Below, piece after piece: positions 6,836-13,914 of a stretch of DNA of 17,152 bases (position 1 is its first letter; each line of letters opens with the position of its first letter). The notes beneath the pieces were generated by a model, which was given only the letters and a program-made list of their open reading frames with translations, was not told the origin of the DNA and searched no databases. Both the position numbers and the translations under genes were made by a program. Origin of the DNA: RGIG5579 sp045655865 (lineage in GTDB: Bacteria > Bacillota > Clostridia > Oscillospirales > SIG627). The stretch covers positions 1 through 17,152 of the forward strand of contig JAZOQB010000018.1 of NCBI GenBank assembly GCA_045655865.1, given 5' to 3'.

Positions 6836-7366
6836 TTAAAATAATTGAACCCAGGAAGAGTTCAATTCGATCTTGGTGCTTCGACCGTGAAGATCGGCCG
6901 TAACCTTGATCTTTTTGAGATCCGGGGAGATCTCTTCCACCACCGCGGTGGTGATGTGTGCGGCAAGGGGACCGTCAATCACGCGGACCTTGTCTCCAAC
7001 CTTGTAGGGAAGGGACTCAGTGGCGGTCTCAACGCCCAATGCGGCTACTTCCTCGTCAGAGAGGACGACCGGCATGGATCCCGGGCCTACAAAACCCGTA
7101 ACGCCGGTAGTGTTGCGCACGATATGCCAGCTTTCATCGTTCATGATCATTTTGACCAGAACGTAGCTGGGGAAAATTTTGCGCTCGGCCTGGCCGTCTC
7201 CCCCTTCCGATTCCGGAATTTTTTCCATGGGGATCTTAATTGCCTGGATCAGATCGCCTACCTTGCGGTTTTCCACGATCTTTTCCAGGTTGACGGCAAC
7301 CTTGTTTTCATAACCCGAATAGGTATGGACTACATACCAATGGGGGGTGAGATTGTCTTCCAGCAT
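6836..7366 (-). CDS. nusG: Transcription elongation/antitermination factor NusG
   Basis: Binds RNA polymerase across the cleft and adjusts pausing; it also links to the ribosome or Rho in some bacteria. The 176-residue protein has the NGN domain (about 7-115), with HWYVVHTYSGYENKVAVNLE at 9-28, the FPSYVLVKMIMNDESWHIVRNTTGVTGFVG core and PVVLSDEEV, then a KOW domain (about 121-176) with YKVGDKVRVIDGPLA. The final strands (ELNSSWVQLF) differ from the usual ending, in which a Phe and QVEK-like residues are common. The ribosome binding site GAAGGAG is well placed, and the gap from secE is 21 nt. Confidence 0.96.
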   Translation of the reverse strand: MLEDNLTPHWYVVHTYSGYENKVAVNLEKIVENRKVGDLIQAIKIPMEKIPESEGGDGQAERKIFPSYVLVKMIMNDESWHIVRNTTGVTGFVGPGSMPVVLSDEEVAALGVETATESLPYKVGDKVRVIDGPLAAHITTAVVEEISPDLKKIKVTADLHGRSTKIELNSSWVQLF

Positions 7367-7387
7367 GGTAACTCCTTCGGTGCTTGT

Positions 7388-7663
7388 TTAACCGATGTTG
7401 CCCAAAAGCAGAATGAGGTTGGTGAAGAGAAGGTCCAAAAGACCGATGATCAAACCGCAAACGGTCAGTGCGGCCACGGCAATGCCTGTGTCATGCAGAA
7501 CCCGATCTTTGGGATACCAAACCACCTTTTTCAATTCGCTCCGGTACTCCCGGAAAAAATTGACAATACGCTTGCCAAAACCGGGTTTATCGGATTTTTT
7601 GCTCTTTTTTTCTTTTTTCTCAGGAGTGGCTTGGACGGAATCCTTTTTCGTTTCTTCTGCCAT
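7388..7663 (-). CDS. secE: Preprotein translocase subunit SecE
   Basis: Essential small subunit of the SecYEG channel that clamps SecY. The 91-residue protein has a Lys-rich cytoplasmic N-terminal extension (about 5-30), the amphipathic SecE signature FFREYRSELKKVVWYP (about 36-51) and one transmembrane helix (about 60-87), as expected for the single-spanning Gram-positive form. The ribosome binding site TAGGAG precedes the ATG. It sits between rpmG and nusG, the classic arrangement, with no tRNA gene in the 24-nt gap before it. Confidence 0.96.
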   Translation of the reverse strand: MAEETKKDSVQATPEKKEKKSKKSDKPGFGKRIVNFFREYRSELKKVVWYPKDRVLHDTGIAVAALTVCGLIIGLLDLLFTNLILLLGNIG

Positions 7664-7687
7664 GTCTTTTTCTCCTAAAACTTTCTC

Positions 7688-7852
7688 TTATTTGGTTTCC
7701 TTGTGAGGGGTGTGCTTGCGGCAGAACGGACAGTATTTGTTCATTTGGAGACGGTCGGGATCGTTCCTCTTGTTTTTCATCGTATCGTAATTTCTCTGCT
7801 TGCACTCACCGCAGGCTAGGGTGATTCTTTCTCTCTTTCCGTCTTTCTTCAT
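7688..7852 (-). CDS. rpmG: Ribosomal protein L33, zinc-binding type
   Basis: Small large-subunit protein of 54 residues. Two CxxC pairs (C14/C17 and C41/C44) form a zinc ribbon, so this is the zinc-dependent form. ITLACGECKQRNYDT and NKYCPFCRKHTPHKETK are nearly consensus. GGAGG lies 5 nt before the ATG at 7852 and supports this start. The frame is open for 22 more codons upstream, but those residues resemble nothing in L33 and would double the N-terminal arm. It is the first gene of the rpmG-secE-nusG-rplK-rplA unit. Confidence 0.95.
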   Translation of the reverse strand: MKKDGKRERITLACGECKQRNYDTMKNKRNDPDRLQMNKYCPFCRKHTPHKETK

Positions 7853-7944
7853 GGTATCCTCCGAATGGTAACCGCGCAGTTTCGCGGCGTATTCTCCCTC
7901 TGTTTTGAGTCTTTCCATAAAAAAAGACCTCGAGAGGTTCTATC

Positions 7945-7973
7945 ATTGTAGCACTTCAAGATTAGTTTGTCAA
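7945..7973 (-). promoter_or_regulatory. Sigma-A promoter of the rpmG-secE-nusG-rplKA operon
   Basis: On the - strand a perfect -35 TTGACA (7968-7973) and -10 TACAAT (7945-7950) are separated by 17 bp. The start point near 7938 gives a leader of about 85 nt before the rpmG ATG. The first transcribed bases form a short ACCT/AGGT stem followed by seven Ts, possibly a weak early pause or termination site. Confidence 0.88.
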
Positions 7974-8106
7974 GAAGAAAGTGATGAAAAATCAACTTTT
8001 TCTTTTTCGAGCCAAAATTTTGAGAAATTCAGCACCGATGATCACCCGCGAGAGACATATGACTGTTTTTTTGACTCAAAGGGCATGGAAAAATAGGGAA
8101 AAGCTC

Positions 8107-8135
8107 TTGTTCTTTCCGCGGTTTCGTGGTACAAT
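8107..8135 (+). promoter_or_regulatory. Promoter of the rimM-cdaR operon
   Basis: -35 TTGTTC (8107-8112) and -10 TACAAT (8130-8135) have a 17-bp spacer. A second TATAAT at 8139-8144 has no matching -35. The start point near 8142 gives a leader of about 50 nt before the rimM GTG. The -35 is weaker than at the other promoters in this window. Confidence 0.65.
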
Positions 8136-8152
8136 ATATATAATAGGAAAAA

Positions 8153-8187
8153 GTCTCCGAAAGAAAACGGAGATGGAATAGGGAGAC
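8153..8187 (+). promoter_or_regulatory. Competing hairpins in the rimM leader
   Basis: TCTCCG (8154-8159) pairs with CGGAGA (8168-8173) around an 8-nt loop. The same 5' arm, GTCTCC (8153-8158), can instead pair perfectly with GGAGAC (8182-8187), which overlaps the rimM ribosome binding site AGGGAG. The two folds exclude each other, so the leader could switch translation, but this is inference from complementarity alone. Confidence 0.4.
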
Positions 8188-8192
8188 GCTTT

Positions 8193-8699
8193 GTGAAGAC
8201 TGCATTTTTGGAAGCCGGAAAAGTGAGAAACACCCACGCTTTGAGAGGTGAGGTGACCTTTGAGTGCTGGTTGGGGGGAGAAAATCCTCTTGCCGGGATT
8301 CGACGTTTGTTTTCCTCTCCGAAAGGAGAAGTGGCTTGGGAGCTTGGGGGTTACCGCCGGCACGGCGAGATCTTTCTCCTTTCTTTTCGTGGGATCGATT
8401 CCATTGAAAAGGCTTCCTTTTTGAAAGGAAAGATCCTGTATGTAGCCCGGGAGGACGTGGACCCTGAGGGTGACAAGGTGTTTTTCGCCGATCTTTTAGG
8501 CCTTTCTCTGGTAGAAGCGGAAAACGGACAGGTATATGGAAAAATCGTGGATGTGATGGACCGCGGAGGCGGAGATCTTTTTCTCATCGCTTTGCCCGAC
8601 GGGAGAAAGGAATATTTTCCGGTGGTCAAGGAGTGGATCGTAAAAATGGATCCGGAAACGGGCGTTTTTGTTCACGCACCGGAGGGGATTTTTGACTGA
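8193..8699 (+). CDS. rimM: Ribosome maturation factor RimM
   Basis: Assists 30S assembly near the 16S rRNA head, with S19 as its protein partner. The 168-residue protein starts at GTG with AGGGAG 7 nt upstream. Its N-terminal barrel has AGKVRNTHALRGEVTF (about 8-23, the conserved G..HGLRGE-type motif), and its C-terminal PRC barrel begins near VFFADLLGLSLV (about 91-102) and ends with EYFPVVKEWIVKMDPETG. Length fits the family. Its stop overlaps the trmD start by one base. The usual upstream partners rpsP and the KH-domain gene are absent; a promoter precedes it directly. Confidence 0.93.
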   Translation: MKTAFLEAGKVRNTHALRGEVTFECWLGGENPLAGIRRLFSSPKGEVAWELGGYRRHGEIFLLSFRGIDSIEKASFLKGKILYVAREDVDPEGDKVFFADLLGLSLVEAENGQVYGKIVDVMDRGGGDLFLIALPDGRKEYFPVVKEWIVKMDPETGVFVHAPEGIFD

Positions 8700-9397
8700 T
8701 GAGTGCCATTCGTTTTGATATTATGACACTGTTTCCTGATTTAATGGAAACGATTTTGTCCGAGAGTATCATCGGCCGGGCACGGCGGGCGGGGATCTTG
8801 GAGATTTGCAACCATAACATCCGTGACTATTCTAAGGATAAATTTCGCCGGGTGGACGATACTCCCTACGGCGGCGGCAAGGGAATGCTATTAAAACCCG
8901 ATCCGATTTGTGACTGTTTTGATGCGATCACAAAAGATCTGGAAGAAAAGCCCTACACCGTGTACATGTCCCCCAAAGGAACGGTTTTGACTCAGGAGAA
9001 GGCAAAGCTGCTTTCCCAAAAGGAGCACATCGTTATTCTCTGCGGTCACTATGAGGGTGTGGATCAGAGGGCCATTGACGCCATTGTAGACGAGGAAGTG
9101 TCGGTTGGGGATTACGTTCTCACCGGCGGAGAGTTGCCTGCCGCCATTCTGGTGGACGCGGTTTCTCGCCTGATCGACGGAGTTTTGGCGGACGCGGAGT
9201 GTTATGAGAAGGAGAGTCACTCCCAGGGCCTTTTGGAATACCCTCAGTATACTCGGCCCTATGAATTTCGCGGCATGACGGTGCCGGAAGTGCTCCTGAG
9301 CGGGCACCATGAAAACATTGATCGATGGCGTCTTCAGATGGCAGAAAAAATCACTCGTGAACGGCGTCCGGATCTGCTAAAAAAAACGGAAGAATGA
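8699..9397 (+). CDS. trmD: tRNA (guanine-N1-)-methyltransferase TrmD
   Basis: Methylates G37 of tRNAs that read CNN codons, using S-adenosylmethionine, and prevents +1 frameshifting. The 232-residue protein is a SPOUT-class enzyme. It starts IRFDIMTLFPDL and has DDTPYGGGKGMLLKP (about 53-67) and the knotted cofactor site LCGHYEGVDQRAID (about 113-126) followed by SVGDYVLTGGELPA (about 135-148). The catalytic Asp corresponds to D171-E172 or the nearby acidic residues in LEYPQYTRP, but I did not resolve it. Start and stop overlap rimM by one base, and GGAGGGG lies upstream within rimM. rplS, its usual downstream neighbour, is absent. Confidence 0.97.
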   Translation: MSAIRFDIMTLFPDLMETILSESIIGRARRAGILEICNHNIRDYSKDKFRRVDDTPYGGGKGMLLKPDPICDCFDAITKDLEEKPYTVYMSPKGTVLTQEKAKLLSQKEHIVILCGHYEGVDQRAIDAIVDEEVSVGDYVLTGGELPAAILVDAVSRLIDGVLADAECYEKESHSQGLLEYPQYTRPYEFRGMTVPEVLLSGHHENIDRWRLQMAEKITRERRPDLLKKTEE

Positions 9398-9429
9398 CCA
9401 GGGCAAGCGATTAGGAAGGAATGAGAATT

Positions 9430-11097
9430 ATGGCAAAGGACGGCAAATTCCCCTCCTTGTCCCGCTTTTTGATTCAGGTGGGAGAGGGAGCACTCTTTCG
9501 TCCGGCCAGCACCTTTTCATCTCACCGAGCTGAGGAGGAAAAGGCGGAAAAGACCGGCTGGCTGAAGGGAAAACTGTACGGGCGAAAAGTGAAGAGTACC
9601 TTGGCAAGTCTGTGGGAGCAGAGCTTTTTCGCAGGGTGTCTCCACGGCTTTGTGTTACGCTTTTTCACCTTGCGGTTGCGGTCTCTCGGAGTTCTCTTTT
9701 TTAGCTGCGGTTTTTTGCAGATTCTTTCTTACTTTTTGTTTTCCTCGGTTTTCGGTGTTTCCGGAAGAGAAGAAAATCTTCTCTTCGGTGTAGTTTTGAT
9801 TTTCTTGACCTTGATCTGCTCCTTTGCCCGAGGGGATGTGGCGGAAGGCTTGAAAAAGAGCTTCCTTTTTCGAGGTGTTCTCCGTCCCATTTTCGGGATT
9901 CAGGATTGGCAGATCCCCTCGGGTACGAGCCGTGACGGACTCTGGGGCGTTTTTCTCTCCGGTTTGGTGTTGGGGCTTTTTTCCGTACTGATCTCTCCGA
10001 TCAAGGTGATTCAGCTCCTTTTGGCTCTGGCGGTGACTCTTTTTGTCTTTTGGCGGCCGGAGGCGGGAATGGTTCTTTGTGCCACTCTCCTGTTTTTCTT
10101 GCCTCTGTCTTTGTTTTGTGCGCTGACACTGATCGTGGCTGTGTCGTTTTTGATCAAGTGTGCGGTGGGGAGAAGAAGTCTGTCGTTTTCTCTTTTGGAC
10201 CCTGCCATGCTTCTGGCGCTGATCCCTCTTCTTTTTGCCGAGAGCAGCCGGGCCTATTTCTTGTTTCCAACGCTTTTTGCACTCTACTTTTGCACTTCTT
10301 GCCTCCTCAAAACGCTGGACGGTATGCACCGATTGTTCTACGCACAAAGTCTGGTTGGGCTTTTCTTCTCTCTTTCCCTGTGTCTGCGCCAAGCCCTTCT
10401 GTTTTTTTCGCCGACGCTGTTTCTTCGCTTTCCGGAAGCCGGTAGCCTTCTGTTTGTGCATCCTCAGGTAGAAAGCGGCGCTTTGCTTGCTCTGCTTTGC
10501 CCCTGGACTCTGGCCGCGGCCCGATCGGCTTTTTCTTCGGGAAAGCGTCTGGTCTGTCTTCTTTCCTTCGTATCTTTGCTGGGAGGGCTTGCGGTGGTCA
10601 GATCCAGCGGCGTTTGGCTGGCAGCTTTTGTGGGCGTGGCGGTGTTTTTGCTTTTCTCCTACCGCTTTACTCTTCTTGGAATTTTGATGGGCGGAATGGG
10701 GCTGATTACGCTGTTCCAGGTCCTTCCGGAGGAAATGTCTGCAAAGATCCTGGCCGTTTTTGGAATTTTTAACGGTGTTACCGTGGAATCTCTTTCGCCC
10801 GGGCAGGGGCTGTTTTCGACCCTGTTTTCCGTGGCGGGCCCATTGGGTTGCCTGGTGCTAGGTTTTCTTTTGGTCTTGTTTGTCATTGGTGTATATCGCT
10901 TTGGTGCGAACACCACGCGAGCTGACATTCACCCCTTGGTTTTGGGAGCGTTGTCTTCCGGAGCGTCGTTTTTTGCCTTGGGGGTGCAAGCCCTTTCTTT
11001 TGATCACCGTCTTCTGGCGTTTTTCGCTCTGCTTTGCGCCCTTCCCACAGCGGCCCAGCGCGCCTGTCATCGGGAAGAAGTCCGGTTGCCGTATTAA
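9430..11097 (+). CDS. O-antigen-ligase-like polytopic membrane protein
   Basis: A 555-residue integral membrane protein with about 12-14 hydrophobic helices starting near residue 84, after a cytoplasmic, basic N-terminal region. The motif RSSGVWLAAF (391-400), followed by two helices and a short loop with SPGQGLFSTLFSVAGPLG (about 456-473), resembles the Wzy_C/WaaL fold of O-antigen ligases and polymerases, which transfer lipid-linked glycans outside the membrane. The assignment is tentative because these families share little sequence. Two ATGs lie 9 nt apart; AGGAAGGA abuts the first (9421) but is 9 nt from the second, so I chose 9430. It lies 32 nt after trmD and 12 nt before two small membrane proteins, with which it probably works. 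Confidence 0.75.
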   Translation: MAKDGKFPSLSRFLIQVGEGALFRPASTFSSHRAEEEKAEKTGWLKGKLYGRKVKSTLASLWEQSFFAGCLHGFVLRFFTLRLRSLGVLFFSCGFLQILSYFLFSSVFGVSGREENLLFGVVLIFLTLICSFARGDVAEGLKKSFLFRGVLRPIFGIQDWQIPSGTSRDGLWGVFLSGLVLGLFSVLISPIKVIQLLLALAVTLFVFWRPEAGMVLCATLLFFLPLSLFCALTLIVAVSFLIKCAVGRRSLSFSLLDPAMLLALIPLLFAESSRAYFLFPTLFALYFCTSCLLKTLDGMHRLFYAQSLVGLFFSLSLCLRQALLFFSPTLFLRFPEAGSLLFVHPQVESGALLALLCPWTLAAARSAFSSGKRLVCLLSFVSLLGGLAVVRSSGVWLAAFVGVAVFLLFSYRFTLLGILMGGMGLITLFQVLPEEMSAKILAVFGIFNGVTVESLSPGQGLFSTLFSVAGPLGCLVLGFLLVLFVIGVYRFGANTTRADIHPLVLGALSSGASFFALGVQALSFDHRLLAFFALLCALPTAAQRACHREEVRLPY

Positions 11098-11109
11098 GGG
11101 GATGAGGGT

Positions 11110-11538
11110 ATGAACAAAGAAAAAATGACTGAAAAAAAGTCTGTCTCCCTTTCCTATATTGATCTTTTCTTTCTCTTGCTTGCAGGATTGATCCTGAGCC
11201 TGGGTATCTACGCTATGTCTGAATCCAGAGCCCAGTCGCAAGAGAACCCTCAGTACCGAGTGGAACTTTCTGCCATAGTGCCAACGGAATTTTCCGATTG
11301 GATTCCCCGGGAAGGGGAGGAGATATACAATAGGGCCGGAGAAAAGATCGGGCAAGTGCAGTTTTTATCGACTTCCCCCGTTTATGAAGGAAATCAGGTG
11401 CATTGGATCTGCCTTTTGGATCGGGATCCTCCAAAGCTTGGGGAGGAATTTGTGATGGAAAGTACCCGTAGCGTTTTGAAAACGTCGGTGCTTTCCGTGA
11501 CCGAGCAGAAAAGAGAAGAAGTCAACGAGAGGGAGTGA
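11110..11538 (+). CDS. Small single-pass membrane protein, DUF4330-like (first of pair)
   Basis: A 142-residue protein with a short basic cytoplasmic start, one transmembrane helix (about 17-36, beginning LSYIDLFFLLLAG) and an extracytoplasmic beta-rich domain (about 48-132), in which GEEIYNRAGEKIGQVQFLS looks like a small barrel strand pair. Layout and position after an O-antigen-ligase-like gene resemble DUF4330 proteins of Clostridia; that name is my recollection and not a search result. AAGGGG lies 8 nt before the ATG. The next gene starts 4 nt after its stop and has the same layout, suggesting duplication. Function unknown. Confidence 0.75.
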   Translation: MNKEKMTEKKSVSLSYIDLFFLLLAGLILSLGIYAMSESRAQSQENPQYRVELSAIVPTEFSDWIPREGEEIYNRAGEKIGQVQFLSTSPVYEGNQVHWICLLDRDPPKLGEEFVMESTRSVLKTSVLSVTEQKREEVNERE

Positions 11539-11542
11539 AACC

Positions 11543-12019
11543 ATGAATGAAATGAAAACAGGGCGAAAGATCGGTTTTTCTGTGCTGGATCTGATCCTAT
11601 TGATCCTGGCGGCTTCCTGTGTTCTTTCTGCGGTGTTTCAGACCCAGATCCGCGCTTTTTTGGGAGCGGATGCCGGCGAGAAGATCGAATATACTTTTTT
11701 GATTGAAAACGTGACCAAAGAGGCGAGAAATCACCCTGTGGCCGGAGAAGAACTGATTCTGGCGGAAAATTTGGCGTCCTTTGGCACGCTGACCTCGGTG
11801 GAGGAAAAAAAGAGCGTTTTCCAGAGCATCGAGAACCCGGAAGAGCAGGTGGAAATTCTGATTCTTACTTGCCGAGCTACAGTCAAAGCCAAGGAAACGC
11901 AAGCAGGCTGGGAAGTTGCAGGGTGTCGCATTAAGCCCGGAGCAGAATTTTCGGTGCAAACGCCCACCGCGTCCTTTGTAATGCTCATTACTATGGTAAA
12001 GGTCGTACAAGACGCATAA
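11543..12019 (+). CDS. Small single-pass membrane protein, DUF4330-like (second of pair)
   Basis: A 158-residue protein with the same plan as its upstream neighbour: a short cytoplasmic start, a helix (about 14-33, VLDLILLILAA, compare YIDLFFLLLAG in the first), then an extracytoplasmic domain of predicted beta strands with GEELILAENLASFGTLTSVEE and a C-terminal SVQTPTASFVMLITMVKV. The two are clearly divergent, so they may form a heteromer. AGGGAG lies 7 nt before the ATG, and the gap from the first is only 4 nt. Function unknown; partnership with the ligase-like protein is inferred from operon position. Confidence 0.75.
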   Translation: MNEMKTGRKIGFSVLDLILLILAASCVLSAVFQTQIRAFLGADAGEKIEYTFLIENVTKEARNHPVAGEELILAENLASFGTLTSVEEKKSVFQSIENPEEQVEILILTCRATVKAKETQAGWEVAGCRIKPGAEFSVQTPTASFVMLITMVKVVQDA

Positions 12020-12054
12020 AATCGTGAAGAACAAAAATGACAGAGGAGAAGATG

Positions 12055-13890
12055 ATGAGTGAACGTGAAGTGAAAAAAGGCGGGATCAGCGTAGATACCG
12101 AGCATATTTTCCCGGTAATTAAGCGCTGGCTGTATTCTGATAAAGATATTTTCTTGCGGGAATTGGTTTCCAACGGTTGCGACGCCATTACCAAAATGAA
12201 GCGTCTGGTTTCCCTGAGTAAGGCGGAAAACACCGAGGATTATAGGATCGATGTAGTCATCGACAAGACCCTTTCCACCCTGAGCATTCAGGACAACGGC
12301 ATCGGTATGACCGAAAAGGAGATCGACCGCTACATCAACCAGATCGCCCTTTCCGGCGCGCTGGAATTTATTGAAAAATACGAGGGAGAAGGGGAAGGTG
12401 CCGGCGGCATTATCGGCCATTTCGGACTGGGCTTTTACTCTGCTTTCATGGTGGCAAAGACCGTATCCATTGATACTCTCTCCTTTGAAAAGGGCGCCGA
12501 GAGCGCCTATTGGAGTTGCAGCGAAGCGGGAGAATATGAAATGCGCTCCGGCTCCAAAAGCGACCGCGGAACCAAGGTGACCCTTTTTATCACGGAAGAA
12601 GAAAAAGAGTACCTGGATGAGAAAAAAGTGCGGGAAGTGCTGGAAAAGTACTGTGCCTTTATGCCCGTTCCCATTTATCTTTCCGTTGTGGGCGAAAACG
12701 AGGGAAAAGAGTGCATCAACGATCCCGAGCCCCTCTGGCTGAAAAGCCCTTCCCAGTGTACCGAAGAGGAATACAAGGCATTTTACAAGAAAGTGTTCCG
12801 CGACGAGAGGGATCCGCTGTTCTACATTCACATCAACGCCGAGTTCCCCATCAATTTCAAAGGAATTTTGTATTTTCCCAAATTGCAGGATGAATACGCC
12901 AGCCTGGAGGGCCAGGTGAAGCTGTATTACAATCAGGTGTTTGTAGCCGATAATATCAAGGAAGTGATTCCGGAGTATATGATGCTCCTGCGGGGCGTTC
13001 TGGATTGTCCCGAGCTACCTCTTAACGTATCCCGAAGCTATTTGCAAAATAGCGGCTACGTGACGAAAATCGCGGCACACATCACCAAAAAGATCTGCGA
13101 CAAGTTTACTTCTTTGTTCCAAAATGACCGCCCGGCCCTGGAGGCCATCTGGGACGACGTCAAGCCCTTCGTGGAATACGGATGCACCCGGGATCCCAAG
13201 TTTTTTGAGAGAATCCGAAAGATTATTTTGTTTAAGACCACCGACGGAAAATATCTGACCGGACCCGAGTATCTGGAAGAAAACCGGGGCCGTGGCGAAG
13301 AGAATACCGTGTATTACGCCAGTGACGTGCTTCAGCAAGTAGGCTATATCAACCTTTTCAAAGAACAGGGCATGACCGTGGCCGTGATGGACGGGATCAT
13401 GGACCCCCGATTCCTTTCTTTCTTGGAAATGCAGGATCAGGCTATGCGCTTCGTTCGCATTGACGCTGACTTGGGAGACGCCTTGAAGGGGGAAGAAAGG
13501 GCAGAGGAGAGCCAAGTCCTTTTCGACGTTTTCCGCCAAACGGTTCCGGAGAACGTAAAGCTTGTGCAAGAGGTGATGAAGTCCACCAAAACCCCGGCCA
13601 TCATTACCCTTTCCGAAGAAAGACGGAGAATGGGAGAGATCCTGCGGCAGTACGGCGCCTCTTTCCCGGGAGTCACCGTTCCCGAGGACGAGGTAACCCT
13701 GGTGATCAACCGAAATTGCCCCCTCATTGCCCGGATCGAAAAGCTTGCCTCCCAGGAAACTTCCCGGGAAAAAGCCAAGACCTTGGCCCGTCAGGTGTAC
13801 ATGATCGCCGTGATCGCTCAGCGTAGCTTTACCCAGGAGGAGCTGCAGGAATTTATCGATTCCAGTTTAGAGCTCCTCTATCACGCATAA
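12055..13890 (+). CDS. htpG: Chaperone HtpG (bacterial HSP90)
   Basis: ATP-driven dimeric chaperone of the cytoplasm. The 611-residue protein has the GHKL ATPase domain (about 9-215) with LYSDKDIFLRELVSNGCDA (catalytic E36, N40), DNGIGMT at 80-86, GHFGLGFYSAF at 121-131 and GTKV at 172-175; a middle domain with LPLNVSRSYLQ (R327 probably contacts the gamma phosphate); and a C-terminal dimerisation domain (about 500-611). NGCDA replaces the common NASDA, and NVSRS replaces NVSRE. Three ATGs are possible; AGAGGAG lies 6 nt before the third (12055), which I chose over 12037. Its place directly before cdaA, not as a lone heat-shock gene, is unusual. Confidence 0.97.
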   Translation: MSEREVKKGGISVDTEHIFPVIKRWLYSDKDIFLRELVSNGCDAITKMKRLVSLSKAENTEDYRIDVVIDKTLSTLSIQDNGIGMTEKEIDRYINQIALSGALEFIEKYEGEGEGAGGIIGHFGLGFYSAFMVAKTVSIDTLSFEKGAESAYWSCSEAGEYEMRSGSKSDRGTKVTLFITEEEKEYLDEKKVREVLEKYCAFMPVPIYLSVVGENEGKECINDPEPLWLKSPSQCTEEEYKAFYKKVFRDERDPLFYIHINAEFPINFKGILYFPKLQDEYASLEGQVKLYYNQVFVADNIKEVIPEYMMLLRGVLDCPELPLNVSRSYLQNSGYVTKIAAHITKKICDKFTSLFQNDRPALEAIWDDVKPFVEYGCTRDPKFFERIRKIILFKTTDGKYLTGPEYLEENRGRGEENTVYYASDVLQQVGYINLFKEQGMTVAVMDGIMDPRFLSFLEMQDQAMRFVRIDADLGDALKGEERAEESQVLFDVFRQTVPENVKLVQEVMKSTKTPAIITLSEERRRMGEILRQYGASFPGVTVPEDEVTLVINRNCPLIARIEKLASQETSREKAKTLARQVYMIAVIAQRSFTQEELQEFIDSSLELLYHA

Positions 13891-13914
13891 CGCTTAAAAA
13901 ATAGGAGAAGAAAA

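Larger units (their letters stand above)
7853..8192. other. Divergent intergenic region with two back-to-back promoters
   Basis: This 340-bp stretch has no supported gene. It holds the - strand promoter for rpmG (7945-7973), its roughly 85-nt leader with a small CCGCG/CGCGG hairpin (7872-7887) just before the ribosome binding site, and the + strand promoter (8107-8135) and structured leader of rimM. The middle, about 7975-8105, shows nothing I recognise. Confidence 0.7.

Noticed and set aside
9655..10461. Long antisense open frame opposite the O-antigen-ligase-like gene
   Set aside because: Its product is a Lys/Gln/Arg-rich low-complexity sequence, the expected mirror of Leu/Phe-rich membrane codons, and it has no convincing ribosome binding site.
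11731..12831. Antisense open frame opposite htpG
   Set aside because: htpG on the + strand is unmistakable over its full length. The antisense frame shows no domain and crosses three genes.
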